From F2B08 sp046260445 (GTDB taxonomy: Bacteria; Actinomycetota; Actinomycetes; Actinomycetales; Dermatophilaceae), in assembly GCA_046260445.1 (NCBI GenBank), contig JBHEPF010000145.1, forward strand, positions 12,708 to 76,707: 64,000 nt of DNA. The letters are read 5' to 3'. The notes beneath the pieces were generated by a model, which was given only the letters and a program-made list of their open reading frames with translations, made no database searches and was not told where the DNA came from. Each line of letters opens with the position of its first letter. Position 1 is the first letter of the stretch. The translations under genes were made by a program, and so were the position numbers. This document shows, in pieces, positions 27,930-37,043 of the stretch.

Positions 27930-29021
27930 TCAGGTCACGTCCCACGTGTCGTTGCCGCGCAGCAGGGCGTCGAGGGCGGTGTCGTCGGCAGGCCGGCCTG
28001 CGCTTGCGACGGCCGCGTCGACCTGGTCGCGCACGAGGTCGTCGTAGGTCGGCCGCTCGACCTTGCGGAAGACGCCCATCGGGACGTGTGTCATCGTTCC
28101 GTCGTCCAGCCGGGACAGGGCGAAGGCGGCCGTGGGGTTGGGGTCGGTGACGTCGTGGACGACCACGTGGGAACGGTCGGCCTCAGCCTCGGGGACGAAG
28201 CGCATCGCGCCGGTGTTCTCGCGGACGAGGACCCGACGGTCGGCCTCGCCTCCGGCCGTGACCGGCTCCCCGTGGACGAGTCGGACGAGGCGGGCGGTCT
28301 GGCTGTCGCGGTCCTTGATGAGCTGGAAGGCGCCGTCGTTGAAGATCGGACAGTTCTGGTAGATCTCGACCAGGGCCGCGCCGCGGTGCTCCGCTGCCTG
28401 GCGCAGGACGTCGGTGAGGTGGGCCCGGTCGGTGTCCATCGTGCGTGCGACGAAGCTCGCCTCGGCGCCCAGGGCCAGGGAGACCGGGTTGAAGGGTGTG
28501 TCGAGCGAGCCCATCGGGGTGGACTTGGTGATCGTCCCTGGCTCGGAGGTGGGGGAGTACTGGCCCTTGGTCAGGCCGTAGATCTTGTTGTTGAAGAGCA
28601 GGATCGTGATGTTGACGTTGCGGCGCAGGGCGTGGATGAGGTGGTTGCCACCGATGGACAGCGCGTCACCGTCGCCGGTGACGACCCACACCGACAGGTC
28701 CGGCCGGGACGTCGCCAGGCCGGTGGCGATCGACGGGGCGCGCCCGTGGATCGAGTGCATGCCGTAGGTGTCGAGGTAGTACGGGAAGCGTGAGGAGCAG
28801 CCGATGCCGGAGACGAAGACGATGTTCTCGCGGCGCAGCCCGAGGTCCGGCAGGAAGCCCTGGACCGAGGCGAGAACGGCGTAGTCGCCGCACCCCGGGC
28901 ACCAGCGGACCTCCTGGTCGGAGGTGAAGTCCCTCTTCGTCTGGCGGGCAGCACCCTCGCCGAGGGTGGGGATGCCGGTCAGGCCACCGGGCCCCGGCAT
29001 ACCGAGATCGATGGTGCTCAT
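27930..29021 (-). CDS. korB: 2-oxoglutarate (2-oxoacid):ferredoxin oxidoreductase, beta subunit
   Basis: ThDP-binding subunit of an enzyme that decarboxylates a 2-oxoacid with CoA and reduces ferredoxin. The 363 residues show the N-terminal RWCPGCGDYAVL (Cys41, Cys44), Cys75 in GIGCSSRFPYY, the ThDP/Mg2+ motif GDGDALSIGG and FNNKIYGLTKGQYSPTS. Length and pattern fit actinobacterial KorB, which serves an oxygen-tolerant alternative to 2-oxoglutarate dehydrogenase. ATG 29021 overlaps the korA stop. No ferredoxin gene lies beside it. Confidence 0.92.
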   Translation of the reverse strand: MSTIDLGMPGPGGLTGIPTLGEGAARQTKRDFTSDQEVRWCPGCGDYAVLASVQGFLPDLGLRRENIVFVSGIGCSSRFPYYLDTYGMHSIHGRAPSIATGLATSRPDLSVWVVTGDGDALSIGGNHLIHALRRNVNITILLFNNKIYGLTKGQYSPTSEPGTITKSTPMGSLDTPFNPVSLALGAEASFVARTMDTDRAHLTDVLRQAAEHRGAALVEIYQNCPIFNDGAFQLIKDRDSQTARLVRLVHGEPVTAGGEADRRVLVRENTGAMRFVPEAEADRSHVVVHDVTDPNPTAAFALSRLDDGTMTHVPMGVFRKVERPTYDDLVRDQVDAAVASAGRPADDTALDALLRGNDTWDVT

Positions 29022-30913
29022 GCGCTCGCTCCCGCCGTAGCGGTCCGGCCGGACGTGCCCGCCTCCACCGCGGTCGTGATGGCCGCAACGAGCTCACCGG
29101 TGGTGAACGGGAGCCCGCGCACCTGCGTGACGGACTGGACGTCGACGAGGTACTTCGCCCGCAGGAGCAGGGCGAGCTGGCCGGTGTTCATCTCCGGGAC
29201 GAGCACGCGGGAGTATGCGCGCAGCACCTCGTCGAGGTTGGCCGGGAACGGGTTGAGATGGCGCAGGTGCACCCGGGCCACGTTGAGGCCGAGGGCGCGC
29301 GCCTCCCGGGCGGCTGCCGCGATCGGGCCGTAGGTCGAGCCCCAGCCGAGGATGAGCACCTCGGCCTCGCCGCTCGGGTCCTCGACCTCGAGGGCGGGGA
29401 CTGTGATGCCGGCGATCTTCTCGGCCCGGAGCCGGACCATGAGGTCGTGGTTGTCGGGGTCGTAGGAGATGTCGCCGGTGATGTTGGCCTTCTCGATGCC
29501 ACCGACCCGGTGCTCCATGCCTGGCGTGCCGGGCACCGCCCACGGCCGGGCGAGCGTCTCGCTGTCGCGCAGGTAGGGCTGGAAGGTGGGCGTGCCGTCG
29601 GCCTTCTCGCCGTTCGGCTCGGTCGCGAACTCGACCGGGATGGAAGGCAGCTCGGAGGCGGCCGGGACCCGCCACGGCTCGGAGCCGTTGGCGAGGTAGC
29701 CGTCCGAGAGGACGAGCACCGGGGTGCGGTAGGCCGTGGCGATCCGCACCGCCTCGAGCGCCATGTCGAAGCAGTCGGCGGGTGACTGCGGCGCAAGCAC
29801 CGGGACGGGGGACTCGCCGTTGCGCCCGAACATGGCCTGCAGCAGGTCGGACTGCTCGGTCTTGGTGGGCAGACCGGTCGACGGGCCTCCCCGTTGGACG
29901 TCGACGATGACGAGCGGCAGCTCGACGGAGACGGCCAGGCCGATGGTCTCGGACTTCAGAGCCAGCCCGGGACCACTTGTCGTGGTCAGACCGAGTGCGC
30001 CGCCGAAGGAGGCGCCGAGGGCCATGCCGATACCGGCGATCTCGTCCTCGGCCTGCAGGGTCATCACGCCGTGGCGTTTCAGGCCCGAGAGGACATGGAG
30101 GATGTCGCTGGCCGGGGTGATCGGATAGGAGCCGAGCACGAGGGGGAGTCCACTGCGGTGCGAGCCGGCCACGAAACCGTACGCCAGCGCCGTGTTGCCG
30201 GTGATGTTGCGATAGGCGCCGGGCGCCATCGCCGCCGGCGCGATCTCGTAGCGGACCGCGAAGTCCTCGGTCGTCTCACCGTAATGGAGCCCCGCGTACA
30301 GGGCTGCGAGGTTGGCGGCGAGGATGTCCGGCTTGTCGGCGAACTTGCTCTTGAGGAACGCCTCGGTGCCGGTGGTCGGTCGGCTGAACATCCAGGACAG
30401 CAGGCCGAGCGCGAACATGTTCTTCGCCCGCTCCTTGTCCTTGCGGCTGAGCGAGCCGATCCCGGCGAGAGCCTCGACCGTGATCGAGGTGAGCGCGACG
30501 GGTCGCACCTGCCACGACTCGAGCGAGCCGTCCTCGATCGGGTTGGTCGTGTAACCCACCTTGGCGAGGTTGCGCCGGTTGAACTCGTCGGTGTTGACGA
30601 TGATCATGGCGCCACGTGGGACCTCGGCGAGGTTGGCGCGCAGCGCTGCGGGGTTCATCGCGACGAGGACGTCGGGAGCGTCACCGGGGGTGAGGACGTC
30701 GTGGTCGGCGAAATGGAGCTGGAAGCTCGAGACACCCGGGAGAGTCCCCTGGGGTGCGCGGATCTCTGCCGGGAAGTTCGGCAGGGTCGACAGGTCGTTT
30801 CCCAGGGCAGCGGTCTCGGAGGTGAAGCGGTCACCAGTGAGCTGCATGCCGTCGCCTGAGTCTCCGGCGAACCGGATCACAACCTTGTCGAGCTGCGTAG
30901 GCGTAGTGGTCAT
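29018..30913 (-). CDS. korA: 2-oxoglutarate (2-oxoacid):ferredoxin oxidoreductase, fused gamma-alpha subunit
   Basis: The 631-residue partner of KorB. The N-terminal third is the gamma domain (GDSGDGMQLTGDRF, FPAEIRAPQGT); the rest is the alpha (PYR) domain (SYPITPASDIL, ADEIAGIGMALGASFGG, TTSGPGLALKSE). 2-Oxoglutarate as substrate is inferred from similarity to mycobacterial KorA; pyruvate remains possible. ATG 30913 gives MTTTPTQLDKVVIRF; an upstream extension is possible but lacks support. A TACCAT hexamer at 30923-30928 may be the -10 element. Confidence 0.92.
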   Translation of the reverse strand: MTTTPTQLDKVVIRFAGDSGDGMQLTGDRFTSETAALGNDLSTLPNFPAEIRAPQGTLPGVSSFQLHFADHDVLTPGDAPDVLVAMNPAALRANLAEVPRGAMIIVNTDEFNRRNLAKVGYTTNPIEDGSLESWQVRPVALTSITVEALAGIGSLSRKDKERAKNMFALGLLSWMFSRPTTGTEAFLKSKFADKPDILAANLAALYAGLHYGETTEDFAVRYEIAPAAMAPGAYRNITGNTALAYGFVAGSHRSGLPLVLGSYPITPASDILHVLSGLKRHGVMTLQAEDEIAGIGMALGASFGGALGLTTTSGPGLALKSETIGLAVSVELPLVIVDVQRGGPSTGLPTKTEQSDLLQAMFGRNGESPVPVLAPQSPADCFDMALEAVRIATAYRTPVLVLSDGYLANGSEPWRVPAASELPSIPVEFATEPNGEKADGTPTFQPYLRDSETLARPWAVPGTPGMEHRVGGIEKANITGDISYDPDNHDLMVRLRAEKIAGITVPALEVEDPSGEAEVLILGWGSTYGPIAAAAREARALGLNVARVHLRHLNPFPANLDEVLRAYSRVLVPEMNTGQLALLLRAKYLVDVQSVTQVRGLPFTTGELVAAITTAVEAGTSGRTATAGASA

Positions 30914-30922
30914 GATCACCCC

Positions 30923-30928
30923 ATGGTA
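30923..30928 (-). promoter_or_regulatory. Candidate -10 box of korAB
   Basis: TACCAT on the minus strand ends 10 nt before the korA ATG. It would give a leader of only a few bases. It is weaker support than the 7-8 nt cases. Confidence 0.3.
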
Positions 30929-31019
30929 CGACTGGTGCGAGGTTGACGCCTTGTGGTCCACGCTCTGGAGGCGTTCGGGCGAGTCGCGGGACCACCGTCG
31001 CAGGGTGGGATACGCACAC

Positions 31020-32369
31020 TCAGGTCATGCTCCGGTTGCGGTACTGGTTGAAGACCTGGAGTGGGTCGTCGGTCTCCAGGATGGTGCCATGCCATGTCCG
31101 AAGGACCGTCCCGTCGGACTCGAAGGACGTGATCCTGTACTGCGCGAGGTCGCGTGGCGGGTCGGTCAGCACGCCGACGCCGTCTGTGAGGATCACGTCG
31201 GCGAGGAATGCGGCTGCCCCGCGCGGGGTGAAGGCGACTCGGTTCGAACCGGGCGCGACGATGAGTGCAGGTTCGCCCACCCCCGAAGGGATGAGGACGG
31301 GTCGGGCGTGGTCATCGGCAGGCAGAGGACGCAGCGGCTCGACCATGGCCACCGTCGCAGCGCCGGGTCCGGTCGTCGTGACGTAGGTCGCCCGAAGCAG
31401 TCCGCCCGACGGGAGCGTGGCGACGTAGCCGATGACTCGGCGGTGGGCACCCCCGTCCGGGCTCTGCGTTCCGAGGGGAGTGGGGAGGGCGGCGTCGAGG
31501 AGCAGGCGCGCAGTGACGTCGTCCGGCTCGGCCCCGACTGCCGCAGCCGCTTGGGCGTGGAACTCGGCCAGCCCCTCCGCGGCGAACCAGGCACTGTCGC
31601 ACGGGCTACAGGTGAGGGTGCCGAGCGGTGCGCCGGCGCCCACCACGACATGCGGCGGCCCGTCGCCGGCCGGGGTGCGCACCCGGATGACCCCAAGAGG
31701 TTCGGAGGTCACCATGCGAGCCACCCCCTCATCCACGGGAATCTGTTTCCAGATCCGCTGCACCGACCCGTCACGAGCCACAAAGGGGGTGGAGAACTGC
31801 GCGTCGCTGAGGTTGCCCGGCATGAGGGCGATGATGAGATGTCCGTCCTTCACCGGGAGCGCAACGGCGACATCCTTGGTGTCGACAAGGAGCCCTGGCA
31901 CGCGCGCCAGCTCGTCGAGGTCCGCGCCCCGCGGGCCGTGGAAGACGACCGCCTCCTGGGCGAAGGAGATCGCAATGGCGACACGTCCGGCGTCCCCGTC
32001 CTCCGCGTAGAGGAGGTGGTGGTCGCCCCCGAAGGCCCGAGTGAACGCGTCGGCGAACCCGGCATCGGTCGCCAGCTCGCCGCGCGCCGGCCAGCCGAAG
32101 GGAAGGCCCCACCTGGTGACCCGCTCCTGCAGCTCCTCGGTGGCGGGGGTGTTCCTGTCCGGCTGCTGGTCGCCGAGTCCGGCGGCGACCCCGATCACCC
32201 CCGCGAGGGCGAGGGCCGCGACCCCTGCCCCCGCGACGACCGCGCGCCGGCGGCGTCGGTGGGTCGCGACAGTCTCCATGACCCGCGCATACGGGTCAGG
32301 GGAGGTGGTCAGACGCGCCGTGCCGGCCTGCAGAGCCGCCCGCACCTCGTGCTCGAGTCGGAGGCTCAT
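31020..32369 (-). CDS. Membrane protein paired with ECF sigma factor (putative anti-sigma or sensor)
   Basis: 449 residues: a cytosolic N-terminus of about 40 residues, a basic run RRRRR, one membrane helix (AVVAGAGVAALALAGVIGVA) and a roughly 380-residue exported domain with no recognised fold. The exported part has an isolated CSPC pair. The ATG overlaps the stop of the SigE-family gene by 4 bp. Coupled, single-pass partners of this kind usually regulate the sigma factor, so an anti-sigma or sensor role is inferred; no zinc-binding anti-sigma HxxxCxxC motif is present. Confidence 0.65.
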   Translation of the reverse strand: MSLRLEHEVRAALQAGTARLTTSPDPYARVMETVATHRRRRRAVVAGAGVAALALAGVIGVAAGLGDQQPDRNTPATEELQERVTRWGLPFGWPARGELATDAGFADAFTRAFGGDHHLLYAEDGDAGRVAIAISFAQEAVVFHGPRGADLDELARVPGLLVDTKDVAVALPVKDGHLIIALMPGNLSDAQFSTPFVARDGSVQRIWKQIPVDEGVARMVTSEPLGVIRVRTPAGDGPPHVVVGAGAPLGTLTCSPCDSAWFAAEGLAEFHAQAAAAVGAEPDDVTARLLLDAALPTPLGTQSPDGGAHRRVIGYVATLPSGGLLRATYVTTTGPGAATVAMVEPLRPLPADDHARPVLIPSGVGEPALIVAPGSNRVAFTPRGAAAFLADVILTDGVGVLTDPPRDLAQYRITSFESDGTVLRTWHGTILETDDPLQVFNQYRNRSMT

Positions 32370-32929
32370 CGGAATGTCCCTTCACTCTGGCTGAGCGAGA
32401 CTGCGGCGCGCAGCCGCTGCAGTCCCCGTGAGGTCTGGCTCTTCACCGAGCCGACAGAGATGCCGAGCAGGTCGGCGGTGGCGGCCTCGGTGAGGTCGTC
32501 GAAGTAGCGCAGGACGACGACAGCGCGCATCTGTGGCGGCAGGCCGCGTAGTGCTCGAACGATGAGGTCACGGTCGTCCACGCCGCGGTAGGCGTCGTGG
32601 CGGTCGATGTCGTGGCGGTCGATGTCGAACCCGTCCGGAGAGCCGTCACGCCCACCGTGCGCGAGCCCACTGAAGAGGGACTCGGCCACGCGCTTGCGGC
32701 GGGCGTTAGAGATGGCGTGGTTGACCAGAGACTTCCTGACGTAGGCCACCGGCGCGCCCTCCCGGACCCGACGGTCCCAGTGACGGTAGACACTCGCCAA
32801 GGTCTGCTGGACGAGGTCCTCGGCTGCCCCGCGTTCGCCGACTATGAGGTATGCGGAACGCACCAACCCCAGCCAGTGCGCCTCGACGAACCGACGGAAG
32901 TCGTCTTCCTGTTCCGGTTTCAGCGCCAT
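32366..32929 (-). CDS. ECF RNA polymerase sigma factor, SigE family
   Basis: 187 residues with region 2 (DFRRFVEAHWLGLVRSAYLI, AEDLVQQTLASVYRHW) and region 4 (LPPQMRAVVVLRYFDDLTE and the helix-turn-helix TADLLGISVGSVKSQTSRGL). The pattern is the SigE-type 50-kDa-partner ECF group frequent in actinobacteria. The linker holds a perfect 15-bp tandem duplication (32594-32623) giving two copies of DIDRH. The gene has an AGGA ribosome binding site rather than a leaderless start. Confidence 0.92.
   Translation of the reverse strand: MALKPEQEDDFRRFVEAHWLGLVRSAYLIVGERGAAEDLVQQTLASVYRHWDRRVREGAPVAYVRKSLVNHAISNARRKRVAESLFSGLAHGGRDGSPDGFDIDRHDIDRHDAYRGVDDRDLIVRALRGLPPQMRAVVVLRYFDDLTEAATADLLGISVGSVKSQTSRGLQRLRAAVSLSQSEGTFR
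32594..32623. repeat. 15-bp perfect tandem duplication in the sigma factor linker
   Basis: Two adjacent copies of GTCGTGGCGGTCGAT (plus strand), in frame, coding for a doubled five-residue unit between sigma regions 2 and 4. Both lengths keep the frame, so the protein is not broken. Confidence 0.85.
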
Positions 32930-33023
32930 CGCCGTTCCTGACGTCCCGCGGTGGCTGCTCGGCCCACCGCCTGATACCCCTTCTTAACGCGATTCGCTCG
33001 CGAAAGGTTGAGATTCACCTCTC

Positions 33024-34358
33024 ATGGTGGAGCAGACGGCGGGAGTCGTCGAGAGAGAAGCTCGTGCGTCGGGGATGATGCGTGACGTGCGCACTCTGCT
33101 CCCCGACCTGACTCCGCTGCGCACCAGCCCCGAGTATCGGCGCCTGTGGATCGGCTTCGCGCTGGCAGGTGTCGGGGCGCAGATGGCGACCGTCGCGATC
33201 GGGCTGCAGGTCTACGAGCTCACCCAGTCGACAGCCGCCGTCGGGCTCGTCGGCCTGTTCGCCCTCATCCCGCTCGTCGCCCTCGGTCTGTACGGCGGCG
33301 CACTGGCCGACCAGTTCGACCGCCGGGTGCTGGCGCTGGCCGCGCAGCTCGTCGCGTGGGTGACCAGTGTGCTCCTGGCACTGCAGGCCTTCCTCGGCAA
33401 CACGGATGTGTGGGTCCTGTATGCGCTGGTCGCCCTGTTCAACGGCGCCTTCGCGGTCATGTCCCCGGCAAGGTCGAGCATCTACCCGCGAATCCTGCCG
33501 CGGGAGCAGCTGCCGGCGGCCAACGCGCTGAGCGTCCTGGCGATGAACACCTCGCTCACTGCGGGGCCGCTGCTGGCGGGCGTCCTCATCGGCCGGTTCG
33601 GTTTCGAGGCCGCCTACACCTTCGACGCAGTCATCACCACGGCTGCCCTCTGGGGACTGCTCACACTCGGGCCGATCCGCCCCGAGCCCAGCGACGGACC
33701 TCGACGGACCGGGATCCGGTCCGTCGTCGACGGCTTCCGTTTCCTCGGGCGCAGTCCCAACGTGCGGATGACGTTCATCAGCGACATCTTCGCCATGGTG
33801 CTGGCTGCGCCGCGCGTGCTGCTGCCGGCCGCCGGCATGGTGATCCTCGGCGGGGGAGCGACGACCGTCGGCAACCTGTATGCGGCGTCCGCCGTCGGCG
33901 GGATCGTCGCCATGGCCCTCTCGGGCCGGCTCGGTGCCGTTCGTCGGCAGGGGGTGGCGATCCTCGTCTCGATCGTCGGGTGGGGGGTCGGGATCGTCGG
34001 GCTGGGTGTGGGGCTGCTGCTGGCCGGCGGTCCGCTCACGCAGCAACAGGCGTTCTGGGTGGCGATGGCGGGAATGTTCATCGCCGGAGCAGCCGACTCG
34101 GTGTCCGCCGTGTTCCGCACGACGATCCTGCAGAGCGCGACCCCGGACCATTTGCGCGGCCGGCTGCAGGGCGTGTTCATCGTCGTCGTCGCCGGTGGGC
34201 CGCGCGTCGGGGAGATCCTCGGTGGTGGGGTCGCCGAGGTGCTGGGCGAGGGCTGGACGGCCGTCCTCGGCGGGCTGGCCTGCATCGCGGTCATGGGGGT
34301 GCTGATCGTCCGGTCGCGGGGCTTCGTCCGTTACGACGCTCGTCATCCGACGCCGTAG
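33024..34358 (+). CDS. MFS exporter, EntS-like
   Basis: 444-residue major facilitator with twelve hydrophobic helices and the loop motif GGALADQFDRR after helix 2, plus MSPARSSIYPRILPREQLPAANAL. These resemble the DHA3/EntS group, which exports siderophores or drugs; the substrate is unknown. The first helix starts near residue 40, so one of the paired ATGs at 33075/33078 could be the true start and remove a polar leader. Neither candidate has a strong ribosome site or TANNNT box. It is divergent from the sigma factor gene, with 94 bp between. Confidence 0.8.
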   Translation: MVEQTAGVVEREARASGMMRDVRTLLPDLTPLRTSPEYRRLWIGFALAGVGAQMATVAIGLQVYELTQSTAAVGLVGLFALIPLVALGLYGGALADQFDRRVLALAAQLVAWVTSVLLALQAFLGNTDVWVLYALVALFNGAFAVMSPARSSIYPRILPREQLPAANALSVLAMNTSLTAGPLLAGVLIGRFGFEAAYTFDAVITTAALWGLLTLGPIRPEPSDGPRRTGIRSVVDGFRFLGRSPNVRMTFISDIFAMVLAAPRVLLPAAGMVILGGGATTVGNLYAASAVGGIVAMALSGRLGAVRRQGVAILVSIVGWGVGIVGLGVGLLLAGGPLTQQQAFWVAMAGMFIAGAADSVSAVFRTTILQSATPDHLRGRLQGVFIVVVAGGPRVGEILGGGVAEVLGEGWTAVLGGLACIAVMGVLIVRSRGFVRYDARHPTP

Positions 34359-34414
34359 CGGCCGGCCGCGATGGGTGGGCAAGGACTGTCAGAGCCCTCT
34401 GGTTGGGTTGTTCT

Positions 34415-36535
34415 ATGGAGCAGGACAGCCCTTCGATCCTTCGGGAGTCGATCCTTCGGGAGTCGAGCGCCGGGGTCGGCGAGAGGATCTACGGGATCCT
34501 GGACACGGTCCGGGGAGCTGTCGACGTGTGCTCTGTGGCTGCGGGCGACAGGGGCGTGGATGAGTGGATGACCGTGCTCGGCGAGGTCAGCCAGGCGTTG
34601 ACCGTGCTGGCGGCGGCCAGGGATGCCGCCATCGTCCGGCTCGCCGCGATCGACGAGACCGTCACCGAGGATGGTGTGGTCGGTGAGCAGGTGAACGGCC
34701 TGGGCACGGTGTGTCTCGACGCGGGTGCGATGGTCTCGACGGCGACCGGGACGTCGGCACGGTTCGGGGAGAACCTGGTCGAGCAGGCGGTCACGAGGGT
34801 CGTCCGGGTGCCGGCACTGCACGAGGCCATGCTCGAGGGCATGCTCGACGACTACAAGGCCCGGCGCCTGGCCGGCGAGCTGAGCGATGTGCCGCCGGAT
34901 CTGGCCAGGGCTGTCGTCGACGCGCTGGCCGGCGACCTGGCTGCGAAGTCCGGTCCGGCGCTGCAGCGTAGGGCCCGCGCGATCCTCATGTCGCTCTGCC
35001 CCGACCTCCTCAGGGAGCGGATTCGCAAGGCGCGCAAGGGCGTTGGCCTGCGGCGGTGGATGGGCGAGCCGGGGACTGACGCGTGGGGCGGCTCCTTCCC
35101 GTCGGAGCGGGCGGCGAGGGCGTGGGCGGCCATCGACGCGCTGGCGCGTCGGTACCGGTCGGAGGGCAGGCACGACACCCTGGAGAAGGCCCGCGCCTAT
35201 GCCCTGATGGATCTCGTGGACGGTAACGCCACGGTGGAGACCGTGCTGCACCTGACCGTTCCCGCCGAGGGGCTCGACGAGGCGACGCGAGCGGTGGCCG
35301 AGGACACCGACGGCGACCATCCCCGTGGCGCGGACACCGCTGGCGGAAACGCCCCTGACGCTGACGCGGACACCGGTGGCGGGAACGCCTGTGACGCGGA
35401 CACCGGCGAGGGCCCATCTGCTGATGTCGGTGAGGATGTGGAAGACGGTGCAGGTGAGCTCGCTCGCTCTGTCGTCACTGGGCAGGCACAGGCCACCGCT
35501 GGGGACCGCGGTCACGTGGCCGGCTCTGGCGGGGCGGTGTTCTTCCCGCCGCAGCCGGGGGATGCCCCTGGACAGCACACCGCGAGCAGCGAGGTGTTTG
35601 TCGCGGTGGCCGGGGCGCAGGGGCAGAGCCTGAGCTGGTTCCCCGTGGCTGCGCTGCCGCGGTGTTCACGGGAGGTGGCTCCGGCGGAGACGGTGTGTCA
35701 TTCGTGGACCGGGGCGCTGCTCGACGTTGGAGATGCGCTTGCGACCCGGGCGTACCGGCCGGGCGAGAGGTTGAAGTCCCTGGTTCGTCGACGCGATGGT
35801 GGGTGTCGCTTCCCTGGCTGTTCGGTCTCGGCCCGGCAGTGCGACCTGGACCATGTCGTCCCGTGGCCGCACGGCCCGACGGCGGCCTCGAACCTGATCT
35901 GTCTGTGTCGGCGACATCACCGGGTCAAGCAACGACATCGATGGCGAGTCAGCCTGGGTGCCGACGGCGCGGTGGAGTGGATCGACCCCACCGGGCGGCT
36001 CCATCGCAGCGAGCCGGTCGACCATCTCGGGACCACGCAGGTGCGGGTCCTCGACACTCGGTCAGGCATCGTCGCGGGCCACCAGAGTGACGGTGATGAC
36101 GATGACGGGGACCTGGCAGCATGCGACGACCTGGGCTCGAGCGTGCTGGAGCAGTGGCTGGAGGTCATGGTGGAGCACACGGCCGGCGGATCCACCATGA
36201 GATCCTCGACGCCTCGTGTGCAGCCCGCCACGGACGGGCGGCGTGGCCGGTGTCCGACGGCACTGAGCGGCGAGGAGATCGACGAGCTGAGCCGTGCTGT
36301 CCGGGCGGGCCGGTTCGCGGGCATCGAAGACGCCGTCAGCGCCATGCAGGCTGAGGCAACCGAGCAGGCCGCCGCGCGTCAGCAGCAGAGCCGGCGGGGA
36401 TGTCGCGTCGACCACCACGTCCCGCCGCGCGACCGCACCCTCACCATCAAGATCAAGATCAAGCGCAAGACCCTCCCGAGCCACCGCGACAGGCGAGCAC
36501 CCACCCCGCCGACGCCGAGCCCACCGCCCTTCTGA
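34415..36535 (+). CDS. DUF222 and HNH-endonuclease domain protein
   Basis: 706 residues. The N-terminal ~280 residues fit DUF222 (13E12-repeat family); residues about 300-370 are a low-complexity linker rich in Asp, Ala, Gly and Thr; an HNH nuclease domain follows at about 450-515 (RDGGCRFPGCSV, CDLDHVVPW, NLICLCRRHHRVK). The HNH Cys and His residues are intact. A basic Pro-rich tail (KIKIKIKRKT) closes the protein. Such genes are multicopy and mobile-like in many actinobacteria, but their function is unknown. A perfect 15-bp tandem duplication near the start doubles ILRES. No promoter or ribosome site is obvious before ATG 34415. Confidence 0.88.
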   Translation: MEQDSPSILRESILRESSAGVGERIYGILDTVRGAVDVCSVAAGDRGVDEWMTVLGEVSQALTVLAAARDAAIVRLAAIDETVTEDGVVGEQVNGLGTVCLDAGAMVSTATGTSARFGENLVEQAVTRVVRVPALHEAMLEGMLDDYKARRLAGELSDVPPDLARAVVDALAGDLAAKSGPALQRRARAILMSLCPDLLRERIRKARKGVGLRRWMGEPGTDAWGGSFPSERAARAWAAIDALARRYRSEGRHDTLEKARAYALMDLVDGNATVETVLHLTVPAEGLDEATRAVAEDTDGDHPRGADTAGGNAPDADADTGGGNACDADTGEGPSADVGEDVEDGAGELARSVVTGQAQATAGDRGHVAGSGGAVFFPPQPGDAPGQHTASSEVFVAVAGAQGQSLSWFPVAALPRCSREVAPAETVCHSWTGALLDVGDALATRAYRPGERLKSLVRRRDGGCRFPGCSVSARQCDLDHVVPWPHGPTAASNLICLCRRHHRVKQRHRWRVSLGADGAVEWIDPTGRLHRSEPVDHLGTTQVRVLDTRSGIVAGHQSDGDDDDGDLAACDDLGSSVLEQWLEVMVEHTAGGSTMRSSTPRVQPATDGRRGRCPTALSGEEIDELSRAVRAGRFAGIEDAVSAMQAEATEQAAARQQQSRRGCRVDHHVPPRDRTLTIKIKIKRKTLPSHRDRRAPTPPTPSPPPF
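34435..34464. repeat. 15-bp perfect tandem duplication at the start of the HNH gene
   Basis: Two adjacent copies of GATCCTTCGGGAGTC, in frame, at codons 7-16 of the DUF222/HNH gene. Confidence 0.85.
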
Positions 36536-36578
36536 CAGCTGCTTGCGATCGGCTTGACGAACCCGTGACGATGGCTCG

Positions 36579-37043
36579 TCACCCGTCTGCCGACACCGTG
36601 ATCTCCGCCGGATTCAGGTGCAGCGTGACCGTGTCGCCATAGGCCAGACCCGGGAGATGCGGCATGAGGACCTCGAGCACTGTGGCGGGCTGGTCGTGCA
36701 TCGGCTTGGTCTCGGGATGCGGGTAGTAGACCCAGCCCGCGTAGGTCCGCGGATCGCCTTCACGGGTGAGGACACAGGTGACGAACGAGAAGGTCTCCGG
36801 ATCGTGGACGTCGGTCCAGCGCACGTCAGCGAAGGTGTGAGCCGGCCGCCGGATCGCGTGCATCACCGGCGCGATGTCGACGTTGATCGTGGCAGGGTGC
36901 ATATCACCCAGGTCGAGGCCGAGCACGGCGAACACCGGCATCTGGAGGGCGATCGTGCCGGCCGGGAAGGGCGACTCGGGGTTGCGGCCGGATGCCACGC
37001 CATGGCCGCAGACGACGGTGCCGGAGACGGGGTGAGAAGTCAC
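36579..37043 (-). CDS. Conserved hypothetical, translationally coupled to recD
   Basis: 154 residues, no signal peptide or membrane helix. Blocks that look conserved are VVCGHGVASGR, HPATINVDIAP, WTDVHDPETFSFV and GWVYYPHPETKP. The alternation G-x-V-x-x-G-x-G followed by an ATINV strand resembles the beta-barrel of CTP-dependent riboflavin kinases (DUF120), but this is a weak visual similarity and no catalytic set is confirmed. The GTG start overlaps the recD stop by 4 bp, making this the fourth gene of the recC-recB-recD operon. Stop-to-stop distance to the convergent HNH gene is 43 bp. Confidence 0.7.
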   Translation of the reverse strand: MTSHPVSGTVVCGHGVASGRNPESPFPAGTIALQMPVFAVLGLDLGDMHPATINVDIAPVMHAIRRPAHTFADVRWTDVHDPETFSFVTCVLTREGDPRTYAGWVYYPHPETKPMHDQPATVLEVLMPHLPGLAYGDTVTLHLNPAEITVSADG

